Shown one piece after another: positions 31,999-43,351 of a stretch of DNA of 64,000 bases. Source of the DNA: Imbricaverruca yamaguchii (taxonomy: Eukaryota; Arthropoda; Thecostraca; Neoverrucidae); contig JAOTOL010001615.1 in NCBI GenBank assembly GCA_034440575.1, positions 211,501-275,500 on the forward strand, read 5' to 3'. The position numbers were made by a program, and so were the translations under genes. Numbering within the stretch: the first letter of the stretch is position 1; the number at the start of each line of letters is the position of its first letter. The notes beneath the pieces are model-generated. The model was given only the letters and a program-made list of their open reading frames with translations. It was not told the DNA's origin and searched no databases.

Positions 31999-34117
31999 GG
32001 CGTTCGTTATCGGCTTTGAATGTATTCCCTAATCTTTAGTTTACTACCCTAGCTCCATGTGATGTCCTCACTGACCTTACACCAGAACAGAATAATAGAT
32101 TCTCACTAGATCAGTTGATTTGGTAAGTAGTGGACATTTTCTTTGTGAAATAAAAGCACGCACTATCTGGATATGTGCAGGATGCCGAATGCACTCCGAA
32201 GATGATAATTAGTGACTCAAGAACCGGAGGTAACGAAACGTAATGAGCCGTATGGCGCATCTGGCATCCCTCTCGAACATCGACAGCGATTGGCTGACAG
32301 AGTGAGGAGGGTGGTCAGCCGACCTGCCCTCCAGTACCTGTTACCTACTCGTGGGGTGCAGATAGTAACTCCTGGCACAGGAAATCACTTGACGCCAGGA
32401 ATGCTTTATACGCTTTCAGTGCGCTCGCAATGTTGGCTTTGTCCCCCAGTAATATGAACCCTTAACATGGGACTGTATGAAGTGTGCCCCTCCAATCCAT
32501 TTGGGCCCGCCTGTTCCCTTCAAGCATCATGCCTCCCCCTCCACCGATAAGTTTCAGAAATCGACACTCGCTCTTGAGGAAGTCCGCAGGAGACAGTGCA
32601 TGTCATATTTGCCAAGTGAGGCGGTTCATTGTTCTACTTCCATGCAGTTCGTTCCATGCTAAGTTGAGATGCTCAGCTCAACATGTGTGGTATCTTGAAT
32701 TCGGACCCAACGAATATTACATACGCTCAGTTTTTACTTGAACTCGGGCCCAGCGAAGATGAGATACGCCCAGTTTCACTCTCATTAGTACGCTATGTAA
32801 ATGTTAAAGCAGAGATCTAAAGCGACCATTAGAGTGTTTTGTAGGATATCGCAATTTAAGCTACTTTAGCTCTTATGCTTTGATGCATAGATCACCGATT
32901 GGATCATGCAACAATCGAGCTTCAATTTTCAAACCCTTTGAGCATTACACCAAATCATGGCTTTCATGTTTTCCCAGGAATAATAAACGAAAGAACCGAA
33001 TTCAACACATACAATTATTCCAAAATAGCTCTAATTAAAAATTACTCCGGGTCTTCTTAGGTCAAGTCATCGAATGGCGTTGGCAAATCTACCTTCTTTT
33101 ACCATTATTTTAGTTGAGCTGACAACTACAACAGAAAACCAAGCGTTGATCATGCGGAGTGGCATACCGATGCTGAACTTGGCGATCCACCATGACATCG
33201 ATAAACGTTGGGAGATACGCTTACTTCTGACATTATAACTTTGTGACCTGACATTATCCCCCCACCTCTGCACACACGCCCACACACACAAATGCTACGC
33301 TTAGGAATGCGTCCAATGAAGCATGTCCCAACAGCTACTCAAAGCTTTGCGAAAATTGCATATACGGCTTAGAGGCTATGCTCGAGGACCTTCAAGAGAG
33401 GTTGCAATAGGACGCTAATTCGTCCTTTAGCCAGTAAAGTATGCGACCGCAAGGTTACAGCTCCTTGAAGGTTCTTTGCGGAGGACCGCGGCGGCACTGG
33501 CCGATACAATGAGGCTGTGGACAAGAGCCGATGCGTCAGCACGTGGGCAAGTCCAGCCTGCGAGCTTGGATTTCTATGAAGTAGCTCAGACGCCCAACAG
33601 ATGACCCACATTGCGCTCCACACGCCGCCAATGTTCCAGGCCGTGAGAGCACATGGAGTCTCGCATGGTGTGCTCTCAGGAGACGACATGGAAAAACAGA
33701 CGTGCCGACACGTATGTTCCATTGTTTATATGATCGCCGTCACAGTGCAGGCACGATGGCGCGAGGTGTTCCCACACGTGGGGGACCGGCCCTCTCCCAT
33801 CGCCCCCTGCACTCCCCCGCACACCGACGGCCTGTCCAGTTTCACAGCCGGTCGTGTGATAAGTGAGGTCCTCGACCCCATAAATAGTGCCCGGCGTTCT
33901 CAAACCATGCGACGGGGCAGTTTGTTATTGCAGCGAGCGTGCCCCGATGATGGGAGTGATACCAGGGGTGATAAAGTGAACGCCCACTGGAAGCTCGCAA
34001 CAGCCGGTAAATCAATTGTGCCGCGGCGTAGCTTCTCGTTGTAACTTGACAGCCGAGTAGCTACATCAGGCACACGCGACTTCCGCTTCCCTGTCAATGC
34101 ATTCGGCTATGCGTTTG
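31999..34117. other. no recognisable gene
   Basis: No domain or RNA gene recognised. The stretch 32480-32560 contains C-rich words but no repeat. Confidence 0.45.
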
Positions 34118-34515
34118 AACAGATAGTATGCCACGATAGGAAGCCACGGTAGGATGTCACGATATAATGTCACTGCAGGATGCCACTATAGGCGATAGGA
34201 TGCCACGATAGGATGCCACGATATAATACCACTGTAGGATGCCACAGTAGGATATCACGGTAGGATGCCACGGTAGGATGTCACGGTAGGATGTCACGGT
34301 AGCATGTCACGATAGGATGCCATGGTAGCATATCACGGTAGGATATAACGGTAGGATGCCACGGTAGGATGCCATGATATAATGTCACCGTAGGATGCCA
34401 CTGTAGGATACCACGATAGGATGCCACGATAGGATGTCACGATATGATACCGGGATTGGATGTCAGGATAGGATGCCACAATAGAGTGCCACGAACGATA
34501 GAATGCCGTGATATG
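34118..34515. repeat. ~13-bp minisatellite
   Basis: About 28 copies of acggtaggatgcc, acgataggatgtc and related words, with 13-bp spacing and occasional longer steps. Confidence 0.85.
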
Positions 34516-34777
34516 ATGCACGATAAGTCCATATATCGTGGGGTGACAATGTCGAAGCTCCTGTTCTTTCAGTAATGTAATGACATGCTATAATGGTGGT
34601 AAAATGGTTCTCTCTAAAAATGTAGAGCTATGGGTTTGGCCGTCTCCAGCGGCAGCGAGTTTCTGTGACCCGCCAAGAGTTGACCTTCCTCCCCGGAAAG
34701 CCAATGCCATTTCAGGGTATTTGCAGAGCAGCGCCCAGACCAATTGGTCTTTGGCACTTACCCGAATCGATTTGTCA

Positions 34778-35405
34778 CGCCTGTTTGTCCCGGTGTGTTG
34801 CACCTATTTGTCCCGGTGTGTTGCACCTATTTGTCCCGGTGTGTTGTACCTATTTGTCCCGGTGTGATGCACCTATTTGTCCCGGTGTGTTGCACCTATT
34901 TTTCCCGGTGTGTTGTACCTATTTGTCCCGGTGTGTTGCACCTATTTGTCCCGGTGTGTTGTACCTATTTGTCTCGGTGTGTTGCACCTACTTGTCCCGG
35001 TGTGTTGCACATATTTGTCCCGGTGTATTGCACCTATTTGTCCCGGTGTGTTGCACCTATTTGTCCCGGTGTGCTGCACTTATTTGTCCCGATTTGCTGC
35101 GCCTGTTTGTTCTGGTGTATCGGATATATTGATTCCGATGATCGAACCTATTTGTCCAGGTGTGCGGTTCCTGTTGCCCTTGATTAACCTCACATATTTT
35201 TTTTTGTGTCGCATTTGTTTGTCCCAATGTGTCGCACTTGTTTTTCCGATTTATCGTACCTATTTATCGCGATGTGTCGGGGCTATTTGTCGCGACGTGT
35301 CGGGACTATTTGTCACGATGTGTCGGGCCTATTTGCTACGATTCGTCTCACATTTTATACCCCATGTGTCTCACCTATAGTTCCCCGTATGTCGTACCGA
35401 TTGGT
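34778..35405. repeat. 23-bp minisatellite, degenerating rightward
   Basis: About 15 well-preserved units of cacctatttgtcccggtgtg plus ttg up to 35135, then diverged copies (cgtacctatttatcgcgatg and similar) to about 35405. The frame rotates but no frame holds a stop, so cysteine-rich (CCTYLSRC) peptides read through. Confidence 0.9.
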
Positions 35406-36430
35406 TGCGATGAGTTCATGAACTCGCGCTCTGGAGAGGGGGGGGGGGAGGGGGTGAAATTCGTCCATCCCTCCGAATTTTCGTAATAACTCCCGATTTT
35501 ACCGGTCGAAATACACCATGTTTTCTGTACTTGCTTAGAAATATCCAGCGCGTCGCTTAAAATGAAAAAGGAAAATCGGCTGACAATTTTGTTCAAGTTA
35601 AGGTTGTCAAAGCCAAAACATTTCGTAGCGTCCGACCACAACAAAAAAACAGCGCTGGTGCGCTTCCCTTATATCGGCAAAAGGGAAGTGTTCATGGCAA
35701 TGCTAGCGACTGGTTTGATGTATATTGTAATGGTATATTATTTCAAGATCATGCTAGGTCACCGACGTCAATTCAGGTGAAGTTCATGACAGGTCAATGG
35801 AAGAGAACATGCTCAACTGGAAGATTGTCATACACGCAAATGACAATCGTGCGATTCATGTCCCTTTGCATTTATTTCCTTCTGAAAAAATTATGTATTT
35901 TGCCATTACGAACCTAAGCGTGTCCATAATTAATTCATGTACTCAGCCACTTTCTTTATTCTTTTCTGTATTCTGGTATTTCTTCGTGAAGCCGAATGCG
36001 CCGGGCCCGGTTTCGATAACTGGAACCGGTAACTGATCCGATAAAGTGCTACTATATAGGTGACCTGAGGTCAAATTCCGGATCTATCATCTGTATTGCA
36101 TCATCAGTTCTGTCCAAACGTAATTTGTGCCAATTTTGGAGCATTCAAACACACTCGCAGTGATCCATAACCATGTCGAGTTAAGCCACGCAAAACAAAC
36201 CAAATATGATATGTGTGACCTCATCTAACGTTGAAGATATTGACCTAAGACCATGAAATTCGCACGCAATAGTTCATCACCATAACCATCAACCCTGAAA
36301 ATTGTGTTACTCTAGCTATGATAGGAGCCGATATATCAGTGCGGGCGGAATTATCCCCCCTCTCCAGTGCGTGTAATTTGCAGAGGCCTTCTAGGGCGTG
36401 TGCTAAGCTCCAGGTCGCTCTGTGCAACTG
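35406..36430. other. no recognisable gene
   Basis: A G-rich run (ggggggggggaggggg) lies at about 35439-35456; the rest is AT-rich. No domain recognised. Confidence 0.45.
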
Positions 36431-36432
36431 TG

Positions 36433-37510
36433 ATCGTGGTAGTCATGGACCCTAGCGGTGGTGGTCATGGACCCTAGCGGTGGTAGTCATGGACCCTAGC
36501 GGTGGTAGTCATGGACCCTAGCGGTGGTAGTCATGGACCCTAGCGGTGGTAGTCATGGACCCTAGCGGTGGTGGTCATGGACCCTAGCGGTGGTGGTCAT
36601 GGACCCTAGCGGTGGTAGTCATGGACCCTAGCGGTGGTAGTCATGGACCCTAGCGGTGGTAGTCATGGACCGTAGCGGTGGTGGTCATGGACCCTAGCGG
36701 TGGTGGTCATGGACCCTAGCGGTGGTGGTCATGGACCCTAGCGGTGGCGGTCACAGACCCTAGCGGTGGTAGTCATGGACCCTAGCGGTGGTAGTCATGG
36801 ACCGTAGCGGTGGTGGTCATGGACCCTAGCGGTGGTGGTCATGGACCCTAGCGGTGGTGGTCATGGACCCTAGCGGTGGTGGTCATGGACCCTAGCGGTG
36901 GTAGTCATGGACCCTAGCGGTGGTAGTCATGGACCCTAGCGGTGGTAGTCATGGACCCTAGCGGTGGTAGTCATGGACCCTAGCGGTGGTAGTCATGGAC
37001 CCTAGCGGTGGTAGTCATGGACCCTAGCGGTGGTAGTCATGGACCCTAGCGGTGGTAGTCATGGACCCTAGCGGTGGTAGTCATGGACCCTAGCGGTGGT
37101 AGTCATGGACCCTAGCGGTGGTAGTCATGGACCCTAGCGGTGGTAGTCATGGACACTGTCGGTGGTGGTCATGGACACTATCGGGGATGTAGTCACAGAC
37201 CCTGGGGGGATGGTAGTCACGGACACTGTCAGGGATGTAGTCACAGACCGTGGCGGAGATGGTAGTCACGGACCCTGTCATGGTTGTATTCACAGGCCGT
37301 GGCGGGGATGGTAGTCACAGACCCTGGCGGGACTGGTAGTCACGGACACTGTCTGGGATGTAGTCACAGACCGTGGCGGAGATGGTAGTCACGGACACTG
37401 TCGGGGATGGTAGTCATGGACACTGTCGGGGATAGTAGTCACAGACCCTGGCGGAGATGGTAGTCACGGACACTGTCGGGGATGTAGTCACGGACCCTGG
37501 CGGGGGTGCT
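36433..37510. repeat. 22-bp minisatellite with a variant tail
   Basis: About 33 copies of gtggtagtcatggaccctag plus cg up to about 37160, very uniform. Then a variant 22-26-bp family (ggtagtcacggacactgtcg plus ggga) to about 37505. The sharp boundary in uniformity suggests a recent expansion of one block. Confidence 0.93.
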
Positions 37511-40500
37511 TGTTGTGGGACAGAGCCGTCAGACGACACACTTGTTTGCTCATTATCTCAGAGCTCTCGGAAGCATTAAGCACAGTATGGTAGCTCTAAC
37601 ATAACACTCGGAGCATGGCGCTCGCAAACAACACCTCTTGCGCTCCCTCGCTCCCGTGCCTTATTAGATATTGCGCTTCTGCGACAATTTGCTTCAATTA
37701 GCCTGCCATTTCCACCAACGGAGATGGATTATTGCAAGTGGAGAGAGACTGTTGTCGGCGTCGTCACTTCAAATATTTTCATTTGCACGAACTCCAAAAA
37801 AAGGCTTTTGTGCAACAACATGAACATCAGGTAGCTCTTATGGATTATGATGTCAATGGAGAGTGTATGCTGTATATGATGATGCAACCATGCGATTTCG
37901 TGAGGAGTGCCTCGTCCTGCAGGCTGCCAATGGCAAGTGACTATAGCATGAAACTTGGTGGGTCATCATGTTTATTTATGGATTGCAATGTGCTGCGCTG
38001 ACGCAAGGCTTATTTATACTCGGGCAAGCGTTCCAGCGCATGGAAGGCAGCACGGTGTCCATGTGGCGGTGGCGTGGTTTGCATGTGCCGACGGCATCAT
38101 GTCGACGAGCGTGGTGCTGATCATCCGACCCAGAGTGTCAACGATCATCACTTTTAGCTGAAATTGATCCCCGTGCCCTGTACCATCGAGAAGTATGTTT
38201 TGGTGGATGATATTTAAATATGTGTGCGCGTAACTGTAATGTTGTGACATGCTTGTTTCTCCATTGTGAATTAACACCCAAAACAAAACAAAAAACAACC
38301 AAAAAAAGACGACGAAAAAATATGATGTGCCTAAACAAGCATCAAACTGAGGGGGAGGGGGGAGGGGGGAAACAATGTGTTGCTTGACATGGTGGTTGAT
38401 GCAGCTCTTTGCGAATTTGCATATAAAAGAGCTCTCTCGAATGATTTATGGCAAATCGCGACCAGCTATTTCCTTTTTTGAAGAGGTACTTGGCATATTT
38501 TTTGTCCAATTGCATCTCTTTCTAGCTGCACCATAACATATTCATATGACTGGCTGCATATTGTTTGGTATTGTCACCGCTCATTGATAACTTTTTTCCA
38601 TGGCCAAGTAAAGTCAGTGACGTCATTTTTCTCTGTCCAGTTTTTTTTCGTCCACGGAAGATCAATCATATAATTATTAATTGTGTAAAATTGATGACTC
38701 TTCCCCAGCCAGACTTGGTAACCAGGTGTACGTGACGAGATAAAACCATGCATAATTAGAGCATTGATGCGCATCATAGCAGCGCTCTCTTGTTTATTCC
38801 GTGGCCATTGTGGATGATCTCCATGAAAGGCCGGAGTGAAGATCTTGGTGCGCGATTAGGGAACTGGTGACCTGTGGCTTTTCTCAAGTGCCTAGTTAAC
38901 TTACAATATATAACCTGGAATGATGAGACATGTCTCGCGACAGATTGTGCTACAGTTGTTATCCGCAAGTATAGTGCAGCTAAGTAGGGAGGGGTGGCGA
39001 CCAGGGATGGCCCTTGGATAGCACGGTCATCCCTGGATGACCCTTCAGAATTCATCTATTTTTGATGATCCTGGGATACAAAGAGGATGTAGGACGCAAT
39101 GTCTTCGGTTAGTGAGAGTTGAGTCGTCGGAAGGTGCTTGTGGGATCGCCTTAGCTACTTAACTAGCAGGTACATTCAATGGCTCCTGTGGGTGGGAAGT
39201 CCAGATAACGTACTCCATGATTATGATACAATGTAGTCCACATTATCCTTTGGCACAAGCAACTTGTAAATGTCTCTCCAAGTTTGGTTCCTGAACATGC
39301 CACTGATGTTCTGAAACACGACAAAATCAAGTTAAAGCTGTCGAAGAAAGGAATCAACAGCTAAATGTTGTGTATTACCGTTCCGTGCAGGATAATTGCC
39401 GATTTTCCAAGGTGCGACGCGACTATGATTGAATTCGATTGCAGTCCAAATGGTTACTGGAGACAGACGCCAAAGCTGCTTTTGTATGAAATATAAATAA
39501 TTTTCGGGCTTAAGAATCTTGATAATTTTTACGTTGGCTTTTCGAAAATGTTTCGGCATCAGGTACGTCTTCGACAACTTTCCAATTTTTGGCTCAGAAC
39601 ATCGTAAACTATTAGCTCGTGAGCCGACTATGAGACAAAACAACCAGGAACGGGCTGTGTCAATTACAATTCTTGCAGAAGACAGTATTCTTGGCTTAAC
39701 TGTGGTGAATATAATCTAAAGCTTTAAATTCTCCAATTAGCAGGAAAAGTTAAGGACTTAGCTTACATGTGCACCTGGATTATCAATAAAAGGGGAGGGA
39801 AAGATATTGCCGATATTGAATCCTTGCTTAGACCTTTCTGAGCAAGTAGCCAAACATAGGTGATTTTACTTTCGTGCGAAATGCTATGATCTTTGAACAT
39901 ATTATTTAACTGCATAGCTTGCTAAACAAAGCCATTGAAAATTCGATCTGCCTGCAAAGCTGAGTTAGCTTAGACAAACATCACCAACAATTCACCAGCC
40001 ATGTGTTCATTGAGGTAGCTTCATAAAACATGATTGCTTAATCTTCATTAGGTGTTATTTATGGGTCTTAGGCACCAACAGCACCATCTTACTCATCCTA
40101 ACACAGTTATTTTGTGTTTCAATTACTTTTAACTTGAAACAGTCCCAGTGCATAAGTTTGGTAGTTCTGGTCCCAAAAGATAGCACACAACATTATCACA
40201 TCATGGGAAGAAATGACAACAGCTTAAGCACGCGGGAGTCTAAGGAGCGCAGAAGGGATGGCTACCTACCTGATGTGCCCAACTGTAATGTGATATGGAT
40301 CAATTGCTTCGACAAACGTTTTTTTCACGTATCGTAGTGTTCGTGTCTGTTGAACTGCTTTCTTCCCTTGGGAGGCAAATTGAGCATACAAATATTTTGC
40401 CATATCTTAAGGGCGCCAGCGTGGTCCTATTAAACGCAGCAGAGACACAGCACAAGTTGCAGCTGAACAACGCCGTGAGGCTCCTTCGGGGCTGTTCCTG

Positions 40501-40767
40501 ATCCGGCAGAACAACATAGGAGCTTGGCGAACATGGCGGGAAGCAGTAGGTGGTATTTGACAAAAACAGTGCGAAAAAAGAAAGCGAAAATAGACAGTCC
40601 AACACGACACAGGGAAGTAATTGTTATGACTGATGACGCCCCCTGAGGGACTCGCACTGGGCATCCTTCGTTGGCACTGCATAAAGCACAGCCTTAATCC
40701 CGGCAAGACGCTTTTGGATCACGCGGCAGTTCCAGAAAGACAAGAGCAGCAGTGTGCAGTTTGCCGA
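37511..40767. other. no recognisable gene
   Basis: Long stretch without recognised domains, RNA genes or repeats. Short G-rich tract at 38350-38370. Confidence 0.45.
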
Positions 40768-41545
40768 GGGCTGGCGTGTTACGCGGACCGGCGTGCTACG
40801 CAGGCTGGCGTGTTACGCGGACCGGCGTGCTACGGAGGTTGGCGTGTTACGCGGACCGGCGTGCTACGCAGGCTGGCGTGTTACGCGGACCGGCGTGCTA
40901 CGGAGGTTGGCGTGTTACGCGGACCAGCGTGCTACGCAGGCTGGTGTGTTACGCGGACCAGCGTGCTACGCAGGCTGGCGTGTTTTGCGGGCTGGCGTGC
41001 TACGCAGGCTGGCGTGTCAGGCGGTGTGGCGAGTTGCACGGACTGGCATGTTACGCGGGCTGACGTGTTACGGAGGATGAAGTGTTGCACAGGCCGGCAT
41101 GTTACGCAGGCCGGCATGTTACGCAGGCCGGCATGTTACGCAGGCTGGCATGTTACGCAGGCTGGAATGTTACGCAGGCTGGAATGTTACGCAGGCTGGC
41201 ATGTTACGCAGGCTGGCATGTTACGCAGGCCGGCATGTTACGCAGGCCGGCATGTTACGCAGGCCGGCATGTTATGCAGGCTGGCATGTTACGCAGGCTG
41301 GCATGTTACGCAGGCCGGCATGTTACGCAGGCCGGCATGTTACGCAGGCCGGCATGTTACGCAGGCCGGCATGTTACGCAGGCCGGCATGTTACGCAGGC
41401 TGGCATGTTACGCAGGCCGGCATGTTACGCAGGCTGGCGTGTTACGCAGGCCGGCATGCTACGCAGTCCGACATGTTACGCAGGGCGGCGTGCTTCGCGG
41501 GCTAGTATGCTACGCAGGCTGGTATGTTGCGCGGGCTGGCAGACG
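40768..41545. repeat. 17-bp minisatellite
   Basis: About 45 units of acgcaggccggcatgtt with a ct/cc and gt/at variation. The left part (40768-41070) alternates between gcggacc and gcaggct forms, giving a 34-bp period and sub-blocks; the right part is nearly homogeneous. The unit has no stop in any plus frame, so long ACYAGRHVTQAGMLRR-like frames are open. Confidence 0.92.
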
Positions 41546-41775
41546 AGCCATAGTGCCGGGTCTGTCAGACGAGCACAAAAAGTCCCACGTGTCACCCGGG
41601 GACGGTCGCTCAGCCGGCTGGTGTTGGCACGGTGTTGGCACGGCGGCCTGCACAGCGACCAAGTGGGTGTCGGGAAATGTTTGTGTGCCGCAGATTGCCA
41701 GCTGGGAGGCCATCCGCCCTGTCAAGCTGACGTCACCGCTTCTGCACCATGTGCACGGTGATGCCTGCGTGGAGG

Positions 41776-42034
41776 AATGTGAAGAGGAATGGGTGAGGAA
41801 TGTGGTGAGGAGTCTGGTGAGGAATGTGGTGAGGAATGTGGTGAAGAATGTGGTGAGGAATGTGGCGAGGAATGTGGTGAGGAATGTGGCCAGGAATGTG
41901 GTGATAAATGTGGTGAGGAATGTAGTGAGGAATATGATGAGAAATGTGGTGAGGAATGTGGTGAGGAACGTAGTGAGGAATGTCCTGAGGAATGTGATGA
42001 GGAATGCGGTGAGGAATGTGGCGAGGAACGCTTT
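41776..42034. repeat. 12-bp minisatellite
   Basis: About 21 copies of gaggaatgtggt. The frame preserved by the 12-bp length reads (EECG)n on plus in one frame and RNVV in another. Follows the 17-bp array after a 230-bp spacer. Confidence 0.9.
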
Positions 42035-42409
42035 ATTTCGCACACCCAGGCGTTTCAAGAAACCAAAACATGGCATACAGGCAATATTTGTATGGGCGTG
42101 TTTTGTATCTGTGTCTAGCTGTACCTGGCTGCAATACATACTACACTACACCAACACGGCTGACACCCAGGCGCATTGCAAAGGAGGGCAGACAAACGGT
42201 GAGCGAGGGGAGAGGAAGAGCTGGTATAGGAAGCTGTCAATGGGAAGTGAAGACGAGTGTCCAGCATCAGATGATTGGAAATCACCGTCTGTATCCCTCC
42301 CTTGAATGTATCACTGAGCCGCCTGCGCTGTGGCAAGACTGCCAAAGAAAACAAAGTAGTGTGAGAAGCCCCCACATATTTCATGTGAAATTTTCACGGC
42401 ACACAAAGG

Positions 42410-43343
42410 CACTGGCGGATCCAAGGGGGGCATTCCGGTCATGGCCCCCCGAAGCGCCCCAAAGGGGGGCATCATGTCTTCTGCCACCCCGAAACCAACA
42501 GAAGTAAACTAAATCAAAATACGCCAATAAGCCATGCTGTTTTTATGTTCATAAGAAAGCTAAAGGAAAAAATAAGATAGAAGAAAACACCATGATGTAT
42601 AGAAAACTTAGTCGATGTTAACCAGAGTATTTTGTACTGTAAAGCAACAGATTAGGTTTAGGTAGTGGACTGACTCTCCACCTTTTGCTGCAAAATTGAA
42701 AATTGTGCAAAGAAAACAACAAGATGACAGGATTTCCCTCCACTGTGGAAGTACAACTTGCATCATAAAATGCTGAGATTAACAGATGCTGATGGATTAT
42801 AAATCAGATTGCCTTAAACAATTTGCTATGCCACTAAACAACAATTCCATTGTCATACTGATGTTTGTACACACCACCAATCACACTTGTGCTCAACTCA
42901 GGTTGACTAGAAAATCAACTCACGGATCAATCGTTTTCTTTTATGAGTCACGAGTTGAATCAATTCTTTTCCCAAAAATATATCTTGAGTTGTGAGTTGA
43001 ATCACATCTTTCCATAAAAATTAATTGAATCATGAGTCAATCATTCAAATCACAATGAGTCACTTGAGTCTTGTGACTCAAATGCAAGCTATGAAAAATG
43101 ATGCAAAGCATGTATCTTTGTGAATAGTATGCCATGACACAAGGTAGGGAGCAAATCACATATATGCTGCAGTGCATTTGCCAGCATTGCTATTAAACCA
43201 AAAATAATGGCAGTATGGGCACCCTCCAAATCCATTCCAACCCTCTAATGGAAATCCTAGGCGCACCATTGGGGGAGGGGAGGGGCTGACATCCAAGTCC
43301 GAAAGTTGCCCCCCACCAAGCCGGTGGGCTAGATCCGCCAGTG
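42410..43343. mobile_element. non-autonomous hAT-like transposon, 934 bp
   Basis: Inverted ends cactggcggatc and gatccgccagtg are perfect over 12 bp. Both flanks are the 8-bp direct repeat cacaaagg (42402-42409 and 43344-43351), the target-site duplication size of hAT transposases. The subterminal regions have G/C homopolymers (aaggggggcat, ccccccaccaagc), common in this family type. The interior has no transposase; it holds degenerate gagtcacgagttgaatca-like repeats at about 42890-43085. Confidence 0.9.
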
Positions 43344-43351
43344 CACAAAGG

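Noticed and set aside
41082..42305. A 407-residue plus-strand open frame
   Set aside because: Runs through the 17-bp and 12-bp arrays; the peptide is repeat-derived, the opposite strand is also open, and no domain is present outside the arrays.
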